From Telmatactis stephensoni (lineage: Eukaryota > Cnidaria > Anthozoa > Actiniaria > Isophelliidae), in the NCBI GenBank assembly GCA_029948255.1, contig JALIZF010000961.1:55424-119423 (forward strand): DNA of 64,000 nt, given 5' to 3'. The notes under the pieces were generated by a model, which was not told the origin of the DNA, searched no databases, and saw only the letters and a list, made by a program, of their open reading frames with translations. Shown piece by piece: positions 32,951 to 43,651 of the stretch. Position 1 is the stretch's first letter, and every line of letters starts with the position of its first letter. The position numbers and the translations under genes were made by a program.

Positions 32951-33346
32951 CTATTTGATCTTGTTAGGCTTGTCCAATACAGACTTAGTGTGGCGTTTGA
33001 CTCCCTCGAAAAGAAATTTGGCAAATTGCCTTTCTAGTTCATGATGCTCTTTTTTTTCTTCTTCTCTATCCTTCAATATGTTCTTATTGGTTATTTTTAG
33101 ATTCTTGTACATTGTTGTTAAATCTTTGTAGGCTTTTTTCAAAGCCTTTCTTTTGGCTTTGTTTTTCTTCAATTGAAGATCTGTTTCTTCAAGCTTTAAC
33201 TCAATAATGTACGATTCAGTCAGTTGAGCTAGCTCATGCTGTGTTTTATATACATTTTTGTAAAACTCGATTTCTTTATTAGTATTCAGAATACTAAGTA
33301 GTTCTCTAGATAGTAATATATTTTCACTAGGGACTCTCACAGACAA
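32951..33346 (-). CDS. Coiled-coil ORF, possibly an accessory ORF of the EnSpm element
   Basis: 131 codons starting MSVRVPSENILLSREL. From residue 40 on it is a continuous K/E/L-rich coiled coil, ending in a basic 'FEGVKRHTKSVLDKPNKIK'. No catalytic motif. It lies upstream of the EnSpm transposase on the same strand, where these elements can carry a second gene, but I cannot tie it to the transposon by sequence. A shortened host exon is the alternative. Confidence 0.35.
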   Translation of the reverse strand: MSVRVPSENILLSRELLSILNTNKEIEFYKNVYKTQHELAQLTESYIIELKLEETDLQLKKNKAKRKALKKAYKDLTTMYKNLKITNKNILKDREEEKKEHHELERQFAKFLFEGVKRHTKSVLDKPNKIK

Positions 33347-33349
33347 AGC

Positions 33350-33940
33350 CTCAGAATTAAATAAGATATGGGAGGATCAGCCTGTCGGCGGAACCTCACC
33401 AGGGACCTACTACTACCCACAAAACCCCATATTAATGGGGCCCTTCTCCCAAAACTCAGAACGGGATATTTGAACACCCTAGCCAGGACTACGAGACAAA
33501 TAATTTTAATCAAGAGAATGCTGCAAGTACAATCTCGCATTCCTAGATTCTAAATCAACCACTGGTGGCTGCACCGAAAGAAATACCATGTGACATACAA
33601 ACTGAGGCACCCTCAAAATGACGCTAACTACGGTTGTAATTACTACAAATATTCCAACAACTAGGATAACCACCAAAAACTAGGAGACAGCAAGGAAACG
33701 TGAATATATCCTAGGCTGATGTGGATAAATCCTAAACCGAGCAAAGTTGTGCACTGGAGATCAAAAAGGTGATTGCCCATCATCCTAGTTTGTTGGGGAA
33801 TCGAATTAAAAGGGAAATAAATAGTATACCAAAAATATTCCCAAACTCGGCCATACCCACTTCTTGGAACCCATGATTCCGGAAGCAAAGAATGTACATA
33901 TCACAAGATTATAACCCCTTCAATAGTCAACTCCATGTAG
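33350..33940. other. Non-coding; presumed degraded 3' part of the DIRS-like element
   Basis: No recognisable coding block. On the minus strand this follows the recombinase fragment and may be its remnant, but I see no catalytic Arg/Tyr signature. Confidence 0.35.
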
Positions 33941-33949
33941 GACCACCTT

Positions 33950-34400
33950 CAATATGTATTTTTTTCAAAATGCTGGCCGAAATTTTGAAATATCACAGAA
34001 AGAGTGGTATGCCGAGGATACTTTAACCGGCATAGAACCAGCAGCGCTGGCGGAAAGTACTGCAGCTGGGGTGACAGCTTGTAAGATGCTCCGAAGTTCA
34101 TTGTAATGATTGACCATATCAGTGCTTGACCACCCAATATGCTCTGCAATAGATGAAAATAGCCCTTAACGTGCCGATTAGACTATACCTAAAGTTCCTG
34201 CTGACAATCTTTTAGGGCATTCACAACATGCACGCATCTTCCCAGCGCTGTGGACTATAGTACACCCTGACTGATCCTTCCACACCAAGAACTTGAGGAT
34301 ATCAGAGACTTGGGAGTTGGATGAGACACTAAAAATCCTAACAATTTGTGCTCCAACGAGCTCTTCTGCTTCTCGTATGGTTTATCGCCCTTGATCTTCT
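33950..34400 (-). pseudogene. Start of a tyrosine recombinase (YR) of a DIRS/Ngaro-like element
   Basis: Directly downstream of the RNase H block the minus strand reads KPYEKQKSSLEHKLLGFL then VSHPTPKSLISS, and after a gap CVHVVNALKDC and YSLIGTLRAI. This is the N-terminal core-binding domain that opens recombinases of YR retrotransposons (a 'fL.slptpksl..atp.dv..Fl' pattern with a Cys cluster). The catalytic half with R-H-R-Y is not found. Frames shift several times. Confidence 0.5.
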
Positions 34401-35640
34401 TAAGCTGACAGTCTTTCATCTAAAGCCGAAAAATTCAACTGGAATGGAGGTATACAGATGTCTCCCAACACATTGTTTCTCTGAAATCCACATCTTTGAC
34501 AAAAGTTAAAATTGTCGTCGTTAAGGTAAGAGCACTGGGGACAAGGTGCTGCGGGTCTCCAAATTCTAGGCTGCCTGAAACTCTGAGGAAAAAATGAATA
34601 CACGTTTGGGCGATTAAATTGGGACGCGACAAGAGCCCACTGAAGGGGATGAGCTACAAAATTGTCCTTGGAAGACGGAGAGAGAAGGACGTTGACATCG
34701 CCTTTGCTGCCAACTGTAAAAGAAGCACGCAACTTGGATCTTACTGTTGGCCACCACGATGGAAGCTGGAACAGCTTTGGGATAGCAAGAGTAATATGCA
34801 CTTTAGATTCCAAGAGGAAATTCAGCACTGGACCAACAAGAACAAAAGGTGGAAATGCGTGCACATTTCCCCTGTGCCCAATCGTTTGGGCGAAGATATT
34901 GATCCCAGATGACTGTGGCGTGTAAAATGGCGTGAAGTGTGGCAGTGGATGCCCTCTTGTATCCAACTGACAATTGGAGTTGAGCTCCATCAGGTCGATT
35001 GAGTGCAGCCCCAAATGACGGTGAATTTGTTCCCAAGCTGACTTCGACAGAGTGCAGTCTTTATCGGACAGCTTGCGTGATGGAGAGTCTGCGGGGTTGG
35101 ATGCAGATGGGATGTAGTGAACTGTGAGAGCAGCGTTATAATCCAAAACTAACTCATGAATCTGTTTTAATACGTCATTCAGCTGCTTGCCCTTGCCTCC
35201 CTGCCTTTGCCAAGATTGGATTAGGGTCATGCTGTCCGTGTGAACGTCGATGCGAGAATTTGTCAGCACTTCCCTACCAGCACGCAACACTTGAGCAAGA
35301 CCGAGGGCCTCTTTAACTGCAATCAGGAGGAGTAGCGAGTCTCTTGTCCAGTAGTCGGGATCTTTAGTGGTGGCTTGCCTGCTAGCGAGATGACACCACC
35401 CCAAGCAAACTCTGAAGAATCATTAAACAGTTTGACCGCCAAGTGTTGCTCGCACGACGGAAGGAAGACAATCTTTCCAAATATCCAAGAATCACCAGAG
35501 CTCGATTTCTTTTCTTACAGCGCCTGAAACCTTGGTGCCATGGGATGATTTCACCTACCCCGAGCATGCCCGGTAGATTTCTCAACAGTTGGGCTGTTGG
35601 CACCGCCAGACAAAACAATGTGACCTTCCCTTATGGGCAC
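34400..35640 (-). pseudogene. DIRS/Ngaro-like pol: RNase H domain plus C-terminal zinc ribbon
   Basis: RNase H motifs: first Asp in LFNDSSEFAWGG (about 35435), shared with another frame; VHTDSMTLIQSWQ (second Asp); YIPSASNPADSPSR (last Asp). This order and spacing are typical of RNase H in YR retroelements. A long extension follows with HAFPPFVLVGPVLNFL and LPSWWPTVRSKL, and then a C4 zinc ribbon CPQCSYLNDDNFNFCQRCG. One frame covers 35404-34400 (334 codons); the start of the domain needs a frameshift at about 35400. Upstream, separated by a LINE insertion, is the matching RT at 36850-36140; downstream is the recombinase start. Confidence 0.75.
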
Positions 35641-35654
35641 TGCAACGTCTAAAG

Positions 35655-36185
35655 AGGCACACAATGCTTGCTCAAGATATCCTCTCGCAGGGCTGCAAAT
35701 TTCAACTTCTTATCTTCGTGCAAAAGCAATGTGTGATGCTCTTTATTCAGGAGCTAAATGTTGGAATTCTGTCAGTGAATCATTTAAAACATTAAGTAAA
35801 GCCAAATTTAAGGAGAAGCTGGATGATGACTTTCTGAAATCGTAATGTGATTCTGTTTAGTGAGACGCTATATATACATTTATGTATAGCCCAAAAAACA
35901 ATAATACGAAAGAGTGCTCAATCCACTGATCCATTTTTTTTTTCTTTTTCCTTTTTTGTTTTCTTTCTTTTCTTACCCTTATGAAAGATAACAATCATTA
36001 TTTAATAAAACGTTTTCAATTTTAGTGATCCATAAAAATGTATTGGTTAGCTGCCTATCTAGATTAACCTCAGGTTATTATAGGCAGCTTATACCTCAAC
36101 ATCTGTTCTTTTCTGCTGTATGTAAATGGATATATGTTTTAAAAAAGGGTACTTAATAAAAACATTGATTGATTGATTAATTGAT
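35655..36185 (+). mobile_element. 5'-truncated L2-like LINE end, inserted in the DIRS-like element
   Basis: On the plus strand the last codons of a LINE RT are readable in one frame (35633-35845, 'CWNSVSESFKTLSKAKFKEK', stop after DDDFLKS). A 300-base 3' UTR follows, ending in a TGAT tandem repeat (36162-36184). The insert separates RT and RNase H of the DIRS-like element, which run on the other strand. The left junction is near 35655, the right at 36185. Confidence 0.7.
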
Positions 36186-36850
36186 GGGAGTCCACCAGAA
36201 AACTCACAAACTCTACAGTGCACGAAGGGATCAGAGAACTCTTGCTCAACCATATGAAATACCCTAGGGAGATGAGCGTGGAGGTGCAAATGAAACCTGC
36301 TACTTTACTTAGCTCCCTGTCAAGAAAACCTTCACAGTTGCAAGAATGTGGACCAACTGTCAACTACCCCACGTGTCTATTGTCAATGTACTGGCTGCAT
36401 GGCACACCCAAAGACCTAATGAAACTTGTGGCCCCCAAGCCAATTGTATGGTAGGGATATGCACTTGACTTCCACCCAAATGGTATGGCGTTGTAGACGA
36501 AGTACCACCCCTTCCATGAAGGTTCGACAGGTAATCAAGTTAGAAAGGAAGATCCTTGACCCAGTGATTCAAAAACCGTTCCTCATGGCACATGCGCGGT
36601 TTGGAGGGCTCAATCGTGAGCGGCAAGACTAAATGCAGAGGATCCACTTTGCCTTTCCTACCCCAAATGGACAGAGAGCCGTTTTGAAGCCGCTGACAAA
36701 TAGTGTTGCAGATGAACTCTTCGAAACCCTTGCACGATTGGCTGTTAGGAAAAATGGACCTGGGCGGACTAGGGCAAACATAAAACTTCCCTTGAAAATT
36801 CCCCTTACAAGGCAGGCACGATGAAGTCCTGCAGCTTAACATTATTTAAG
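36139..36850 (-). pseudogene. DIRS/Ngaro-like reverse transcriptase, palm partly deleted
   Basis: Minus strand: CHEERFLNHWVKDLPF near 36600, then WKGWYFVYNAIPFGWKSSAY, SFIRSLGVPC and the catalytic box SQYIDDRHVG (near 36375). Typical relatives have about 30 residues between the 'DLPF..LD..' block and WKGWYF containing the first catalytic Asp. Here that stretch is missing, along with a stop in between, so the RT cannot work. A further piece continues to 36139 up to the LINE insertion. Confidence 0.7.
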
Positions 36851-36892
36851 CAATAGCAAAACTTTTTCCGTGTTTGCATAGCCTGATATAAA

Positions 36893-36968
36893 CACGGGAG
36901 GGGTTGGGAGAATTCAATTTCGTCTCGGGTTTGCATAAATTTCGAGAATTCTCCCAACCCCTCGAGTG
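36893..36968. repeat. Hairpin with an 18-20 bp stem
   Basis: GGGGTTGGGAGAATTC (from 36900) faces GAATTCTCCCAACCCC (to 36962), around a 28-base loop; outer CAC/GTG also pair. The flank carries 'gtttgcata', and the loop carries it again. Confidence 0.7.
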
Positions 36969-36969
36969 A

Positions 36970-38650
36970 CTTTATTCCTCTAAAAAAAACTATAAAACAA
37001 ATGATTATTTAACATCCATTTAATGATCAAAATACATGTTCTTAATACATTAACTTAACAATGGTATTTAATAATTAGCCAATCAAAACACGCGGTAGAA
37101 ATCCAATTATTTGGCGATTTTCGAGCTAAAAATTTTGGAGAAAACTCCTAGAATAGAAAACTTTTGCTAAAACGAAAGAAAAATAGTTTCTAAAGAGAAA
37201 ATAACTCTTCGTTTTGGTGAAAGGTTCTGAGGTATCGAAAAGAATGTTCTTCATTGAAAATTCTCGCCAACTTGATAGAAAACCAAAAACTATTTTTCTT
37301 GGACTTGGTGTAAAAGACGGCATGCAACAAGAGCAACTACATTGTCGAGCCAACAATGGGTCATTTTGTGCTTGGAAATTTACCGTTTATGAAGCTGTGT
37401 GATGCCTGGTTATCTAGATAATACTGAATTTTGTTTTAATTATATGGTTAGTGCCCGAATTTTATATTTTAGGTGTTGAGCAAGAGATATTTTTTGCTAG
37501 TCTCGAGGTCCATTATGGATGAAAAACAATCTTTTGCGATAAATGAGCTTCACTCTTCAGGCTCAAAGAAACCAATTCAGAACCGTAAACAACTGTTTCT
37601 CCTCATTTCCTGTAATTGTCTTGCATTGATTGTAAATATGATAATCCTTTATTAAATCAAATGGAGAAAATTATTTGTTTTGAAAACGTTTTCATGCCTC
37701 CTATTTCGATGCTTTACAGCTCGCTAGTTTCCTTATTGAGGTAGCACAGCTTTTTATTTATGTTAGCTTTCTTTAGGAAAAGGGACAGCAGTTTACTAAA
37801 ACTGAATCAATTTCAAATCAAAAAATATTCTAGTTTGCTTTGCCTTATCATTTTTTTCTTATGAAATACATTGTTGTATTTTTAAGTTTTTGCAATGGTC
37901 AACTTCAGTTTTCAAATCCAAATTGTGCCGCAAAACGCAAAGATGGGACGTCGCAACCGTGTTTACATACTCTCATGCAAACACAGCTCTCAGCCAATCA
38001 GAGTGCACATAGTATCTTAGTTATTTTATAAATTTTATGTACAACAATATCTCCCCGTGTTTTGGGTGGACATCCAAAATCTTTTCCCATTCGTCCACAT
38101 GTGTACTTCCCCAGCTACAAAACCGTCAGGATTACGGAAACAGAAATCCTTAACATAAGCTTTCACTGCTAATTGCGATACTGAAAACACCGACGGGATC
38201 GGGGCGACAACACTTTGGGATTTTCCCTCCCAATCACACCAAGCAACTGTTGTTTTTTTGCTGCACAACATCTTCTGGTGGAAAATGAGAAACTTTTTGT
38301 CTTTTTCAGGAATACTTGAAACACAAAGATTTTTTTATGAACCCGAGATAATCAAATGAAGACCTGAAGGGAAAAATAAACCCCGAAGCGAGCCACCCCA
38401 AAATACCCCGTCGTGAGACAGAGCAATGAAGAGTATTAGACAACCCCTTCAAAACAGCTCACCTAAGGGCGAAAGAAAAGAAACAACGAGGCATAGGAAG
38501 ACTCACCACAGTAGAAAGTTTAACAGTGAACTATAGCAACAACTACACCTTTACGTTTACTTTATTTCATTGAAATGCCCTACTTTAGACTTACAATAAA
38601 TAATTTGCAGACTCCAGCAACCATCGCATCTCTGGCCTAAAATTTAATTA
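36970..38650. other. Non-coding, probably an insertion within the DIRS-like element
   Basis: No coding block. Two 'agccaatca' motifs occur near the ends, at 37078-37086 and 37992-38000. The DIRS-like gag (38660-39180) and RT (36850-36140) lie on the same strand on either side, so this 1.7 kb may be an insert or decayed spacer. Confidence 0.35.
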
Positions 38651-38659
38651 AGCATCAAT

Positions 38660-39180
38660 CTACCTTTACACTGAATGAGCAAATAGGGGTGAATCAGAAT
38701 TTGCGCTCGGGGCAGTTCCGGATAAAGTCACTGGTCTTCCTGCAGTTACAACATTTTCTCCGCACTTGCGAGCGATTCCTGCACCTGACATTGAATCCCC
38801 TAGGTGGACCAAAAGGGCAGAAATGACGTGTTGGCAACGGGAAAGGAGGAGCAGGACCCGCAAGCATCAAAGGCAGAGCGCTTGATTTCAACAACTTATG
38901 GATTTGACCCGCCACTTGGTGTTGCTCTTGATCTCCCAACAACTGTATCACCACCGCGGATAAACGTGCTGCTTAAATATAGCGTCATACTCTCAGGTTT
39001 GTTGGCTTCCATGGTAATATCGGACAATTGGCCCAGCACAGCTCTACAAGGGCATATGGATCAACCAAAGCCACTGGTCTGGTGGCTAGCTGGTGCACCG
39101 TGTCTAGCACAGCATCGGCAGAATTTTTAGACACAGCCGCCTTCAGGACCTTTAGTTCGCCAAGGCTAAGACTTAACAAA
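38660..39180 (-). pseudogene. gag-like block with altered zinc knuckle (DIRS-like element)
   Basis: Two minus-strand frames. 39179-38985 is helical (LSLGELKVLKAAVSKNSADA). 38954-38694 has FCPFGPPRGFNVRC and the knuckle CCNCRKTSDFIRNCPE. Read as CX2CX4DX4C, the knuckle has Asp in place of the zinc-binding His. A piece of the same family is at 12621-12694. Position upstream of an RT on the same strand suggests gag of the same element as 33950-36850. Frames differ, so broken. Confidence 0.55.
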
Positions 39181-39479
39181 AAAAGAGATTATAAGGTGTT
39201 TTGTTTGTTTTAACAACTTTATTGGTCTTTAGTGACATATTCTTTGAGTTTACATGACATTAATTAATTTATAAAGACTTATTGACATAATTTGACAGAA
39301 AAAGAAATAAATAATAATAGTAAATAAATTAGATAAAGTGCAAAATACAATTAAATACACCATGTGAGTTGGTTCATATACACAGTTGCTACAGTTTACC
39401 AATATAGCGCAAAATTCGGACACCCAAAATAACCTAAACTACACTTTAAAATGATTCGACTAGCCAAATTATAACACGA
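39181..39479. other. AT-rich gap before the satellite
   Basis: No gene or repeat seen. Confidence 0.4.
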
Positions 39480-40990
39480 CACCAGACCTATCCACTGTAA
39501 CAAGGCATGAGACAAACTCAAACTGTATGCGGATAGCGAAACAAGCCTGCCACATATGTACTAGCACAATAGTACATAATCTATCCGGTCAAGCAAGAGA
39601 CAGATAACTCTATATAAAAATATCTGTATATAATAAGACCTGTATAATAAAGCAAGACAAGAACTTGCAACAGAGGCATTTGCTGCCCAAACTATAGTGA
39701 GATAACATTGATGAACTATCGATTTGTTAAAAAACTTAGTCAAGCATGAAACAAATTCAATGTTTAGCAAAACACTTCACCATACCCAAACACAAGACAA
39801 ACTCGTAACATTAATTCAGCAAGACAAACTTGCAACGTAACAGACTGACTTAGAAAGGGTTTAACATCCCGGCGCCCAACACGACACAATCAGAAGATAT
39901 TTTAGCAAGGCAAACTTGCAACAAACGCAGAAAAAATATATCCTAACACGAGACAAACTCGTAAGATTTTAATGAGACAAACCTACAAATGAATACTCAC
40001 TAAGTGAAAAGACCGACTTATCTTAGTACGAGACAAACCCGTAAAGGTTTCAGCAAGACAAACTTGCAACAAACTAACCAAGAAAAGACATATCCGAACA
40101 AGACAAACTCGATTGTAAAAAAATTAGCAAGGCAAACTTACAAACGAATACGATCTAAAAGGCTTATCTTGTACAAGACAAACTCGTAGTATTTTAGCAA
40201 GACAACCTTGCAACAAACTAATCTAAAACAAAAAAACATATTCAAACACGAGACAAACTTGTAAAGGTTTAGCAAGACAAACTTGCAAACGAATACAAAC
40301 TAAGAAAAGGCTTATCTTGTACGAGACAAACTCATAGAATTTTTGCAAGACGCCCAAACAAATACTGACTAAAAGGACTTATCTAGCACGAGACAAACTC
40401 GCAAAAACGTTAGCAAGACAAACTTGCAAACGAATACCATCTAAAAGGCTTATCTTGTACGAGACAAACTCGTAGTATTTTAGCAAGACACACTTGCAAC
40501 AAACTAACTTAAAAAAACAACATATTCGAACATGAGACAAACTCGTAAAATTTTAGCAAGACAAACTTGCAAATGAATACAAACTAAGAAAAGGCTTATC
40601 TTGTACAAGACAAACTCGTAGAAGTTTTGCAAGACAAACTTGCAAACGAATACAAACTAAGAAAATTAAAGGCTTATCTTGTACGAGACAAACTCGTAGA
40701 ATTTTTGCAAGACAAACTTGAAAAACGAATACTGACTAAAAGGACTTATCTAGCACGACACAAACTCGCAAAAACTTTAGCAAGACAAACTTGCAACAGA
40801 CTACTTTGAAAAAACATATATATCCGAGCACAAGACAAACTCGTAACTTTTCAGCAAGACCAACTCGCGACATACTTACTTGGGAAAAAACTTAACCGAG
40901 CAAGACACACTCGTCAAAATTTGAACACGAGACAAACTCGTAAAATTAGCAAGACAGACTAGCGACTTATAAAAACACGAGAAACAGTCA
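39480..40990. repeat. Satellite array of alternating micro-hairpins
   Basis: About 15 units of 80-90 bases, decayed at the left. Each unit holds hairpin 1 ACGAG-ACAAA-CTCGT, a spacer 'aaaattttA', hairpin 2 GCAAG-ACAAA-CTTGC, then a longer spacer. Both hairpins have a perfect 5-bp stem and the same ACAAA loop, with different stem sequences. The long spacers are of two kinds: 'gaatac-n-aactaagaaaaggcttatcttgt' and 'caacaaactaac...acatattcgaac'. They are not random: the second kind recurs every two to four units, which suggests a higher-order repeat. No coding capacity (plus-strand frames are artefacts). Confidence 0.85.
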
Positions 40991-41282
40991 AAACTACCCA
41001 CCGGCATAATAGCTGACAACTAGTCAGGGGCTGGTTGTTGTGGGACGGCTTGTGGTTTGGGGACTTGAGTGGCCATTTCACAGAAAAACTGGGTGCAGCG
41101 ATGACAACAATTGGCAACAAAACTTCGAGGGTGCTTGACCGTCTTGAAGCATATTACAGAGACAGAATTTCAAGCCCTAATTTCGATATTTATACACGCA
41201 ATTTGTAATGAGGTGATGTAACCTACCTCAAAGCGAAGCATTCCAGTTAGATTAAATAAGCAATGCAACATTAAGGGCCTTT

Positions 41283-41549
41283 TTATGTGGAGTGCCCAGA
41301 GAAAATAGTAGGTCTTTGATTAGTTCTTTTATCCCCCTTGGATGTTTCTTTTTCAAGGTCTTTGTTAAAGTTGGAATGAGGTTGAATGAGGTTGTCACGG
41401 GTTAGCTGTTCATCTTTGATCTCTAGTTGTTCTTGTAGATGAGATATTTGCTCTTGGTTGGCTTCTTCAGTTTCTTGTCTTAGTTTTCTTATGCTTTTTA
41501 AATATGAGAGCAACATCTTGTGTAAATCCAGTAAATTCGAGTGGTCCAA
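41283..41549 (-). CDS. Coiled-coil ORF, unrecognised
   Basis: 88 codons from MDHSNLLDLHKMLLSYL, mostly a coiled coil (SHLQEQLEIKDEQL), with a polar tail ending FSGHST. No splice site or partner exon is obvious. Could be an exon of a host gene or an ORF1 piece of a retroelement. Confidence 0.3.
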   Translation of the reverse strand: MDHSNLLDLHKMLLSYLKSIRKLRQETEEANQEQISHLQEQLEIKDEQLTRDNLIQPHSNFNKDLEKETSKGDKRTNQRPTIFSGHST

Positions 41550-41683
41550 GTCAAGTTTTCTAAGTAGTTTTTAACTCGTTTTTTTCTAAGTAGTTTTTAA
41601 CTCTATGTTCAATACCATTGTTAGGGGTACAAACGTAAATTAACAATATGTATAAAAAGTATCACCTCCTGAACGGTGAATTT

Positions 41684-41752
41684 CTCTGTAGCTCAAGTGG
41701 TTCGTCGGCTGGCTAGAGATCCAAAGGTTTCAGGTTCGACTCCCGGGCAGGC
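41684..41752 (+). ncRNA. tRNA-like sequence / SINE head
   Basis: Box A TAGCTCAAGTGG (41689-41700) and box B GGTTCGACTCC (41733-41743) have the spacing of a tRNA gene. The T-stem (CAGG/CCCG region) is plausible, but the 5' and 3' ends do not form a seven-pair acceptor stem, so it is not a working tRNA. It is followed at once by a T/C tract with many TTTT runs that would stop pol III. Best read as a tRNA pseudogene or SINE head. Confidence 0.6.
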
Positions 41753-41754
41753 AT

Positions 41755-41825
41755 TTATAGTTTTTTCTTTTTTCTTTTTTTCTTTTTTTCCTTTTTTTCT
41801 TTTTTTTTCTTTTTTCTTGGCTTCA
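41755..41825. repeat. T-rich tract (TTTTTTC)n
   Basis: About ten TTTTTTC-like units right after the tRNA-like sequence. Confidence 0.8.
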
Positions 41826-41829
41826 TAAT

Positions 41830-42495
41830 TTTTTTCTTTTGTTCTTTCATACTCAAGTCTATTATTTTTCACTAAAAAAATTACATTAGCTCATATTATT
41901 ATCCAACTGACTCTCTTTAAATGCTTTACAGGTGGGCCCAATCTTAATGTTTAAATTTGTGAGAGCAATGATCTATCATTTAAAAAAATGATTGTTTTAA
42001 TTGATTTATATTTTTGCCTTCAAATAAAAAAACTCATTATTTAACTAAAATCTATTTTTGGACTTCCTGTGGTCATTCCAAGGGGACAATCCACGAGTTA
42101 CTTCGCCATTGGCGGGTTGATTCTTTTAGCTCCCGGCCTACTCTCAGCCTCTACCTGCATCACTGGAAACAACTCATTACGTTCCAGTTAACTATATATT
42201 TGACTTGACACAGTTCTTTCAAGAGTTATTGATAGAAAAGGAAGATTGGAGATAGATCTGTAGCTTGCAAGGCTTTCGTGATTTATCTGGCTTTTTTAAG
42301 GTTGGTCGAACCAGGAATAACTTAAGGATGGTGCCCTCTAATGTCAGCGCGCACCCTGTTCTGCGCATCAGTGACGTAAATAATACACAGCAAGCCCACT
42401 CTATGCGTTTATGAAATGGCAAATGAATGAAATAAAAACAAATATTGAAAACACATCCGGCGTCATGTTTAATGTTTTGCAATGACAGCATGGAT
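41830..42495. other. Non-coding stretch
   Basis: Nothing supported. The minus-strand frame 42219-42665 is a shadow of the coding sequence on the other strand. Confidence 0.4.
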
Positions 42496-42497
42496 CC

Positions 42498-42806
42498 ATG
42501 ATGAGAGTAATAGATATAAATGGGAGAAAGCGACGCCTCTACAACGGCAAATTCGCCAAAAAAAAGGTTAATAAGCGCCAGCGGATTGAAAATGAAAGTG
42601 AAAAATCGTCTTCTGTGACAAAAACTAACTCCGGCGAGCAAACATCCGATGCTTCTTGGCATCAAGGACGAAGAATAGTTGAACTAGGACACTTGGTCGA
42701 TGAACTGAAAAAGGGATGCACAGATTGTCAAAAAGTGTTACTACTGACTAACATCACTCATTCAGTCGTCCGATCACGTGTAGGGCAAGACTTGAAGCGC
42801 TTTTAA
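42498..42806 (+). pseudogene. N-terminal fragment of a Mutator-like transposon protein
   Basis: 102 codons: KRRLYNGKFAKKKVNKRQRI, a polar linker, then HQGRRIVELGHLVDELKKGC and TDCQKVLLLTNITHS. This 'RRIVELGxLxxxLxxGCxxCxxxLxLxN' block opens long proteins that in my memory of cnidarian genomes carry a Mutator-like transposase domain. The second Cys pair and all that follows are missing: the frame ends at 42806 in AT-rich DNA. The family call is moderate, truncation is clear. Confidence 0.5.
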
Positions 42807-42809
42807 GTT

Positions 42810-43651
42810 ACGAAACGCGTGGGTTTACATCCGCTGCTTTGTATCTTGCTCCTGATGAATAGTACACAAGCAGTTTCGGCGACCTTTCCGTCGGTTCCCC
42901 TTCTTGTACGAGACGCGACCACAGTCCTATCTATTTGAGCTCACTTAGATTTTACTTAGATTTCCCTGTATGTTATTCATGTTATTTTTCGATACCCACA
43001 TCAATTGTTTACCTTATACCATTTATCTATACACTCTATTATTTTATGTCTGCTTTGTTTCGTGTGTCTCGCAACATTATTCCCTCTATGCACAGTTTAC
43101 CTACATTCCTTACATTCCTTCCTAACCACACTACTTTCCTTATCCACACACCCCTCCCCTCCCCTCCTACTATTTTTTCTTTACACGGTTTTGCTCTCTA
43201 TTATTTTTAATTTTTATTCATTTTTCTTTTTTCATTATTTTTTATGTTTTATTTATTTATTTATTTTCTCCTATTTCACTATTTTAGCTATCCACTTATC
43301 TATTTTTTGCTTCTCCTTAAAAACATTTTTCCTCTTTTTCTTTTTGTTTTATCCCCCTTTTTTACCTATTTATTTAGTTCATTTATTTTTTACTTATTTA
43401 TTTTTCTTTCTATTTTTCATTCCACTTTTTTACCTATTTATTTAGTTTCTTTATGGCATACCCTATATACACTATACACACAATTTTTTGCATACAACCA
43501 AATGCCCTATTGAATTGCATATCCTATATAAACACAATGTTGACATTGACACGTAAACCGCCGTGAGAAAGCTGGTTCGCTTTCATATTTTCCAGGCATC
43601 AGTTAATTTAAATACAAACATTAGACTTATTTATCAATGTTTTTTATTTAG
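42810..43651. other. T-rich low-complexity stretch upstream of the DDE gene
   Basis: From 42960 to 43450 the plus strand is mostly T and C with A ('tttatttatttattttctcc'). Open frames here are artefacts. I searched for the missing first exon of the DDE gene here and found none. Confidence 0.5.

Noticed and set aside
34619..34925. Plus-strand ORFs of 87-97 codons
   Set aside because: Antisense shadows of the RNase H block on the minus strand.
39480..40990. CRISPR-like array (regular short palindromic repeats with spacers)
   Set aside because: Spacers are themselves repeats of two kinds, not unique; repeat length and eukaryotic context do not fit. It is a satellite.
41684..41752. Functional tRNA gene
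   Set aside because: Pol III boxes are good, but no seven-pair acceptor stem can be drawn, so tRNA-like only.
42219..42665. 148-codon minus-strand ORF
   Set aside because: Antisense shadow of the Mutator-like fragment at 42498-42806, with no domain.
42849..42895. Third hammerhead motif (CTGATGA at 42852)
   Set aside because: No GAAA on the same strand after a helix II; downstream 'tttcggcgac' does not complete the core.
43005..43445. 146-codon plus-strand frame resembling a multi-pass membrane protein
   Set aside because: It lies in T-rich low-complexity DNA, overlaps two other open frames of like composition, and has no splice or domain signal.
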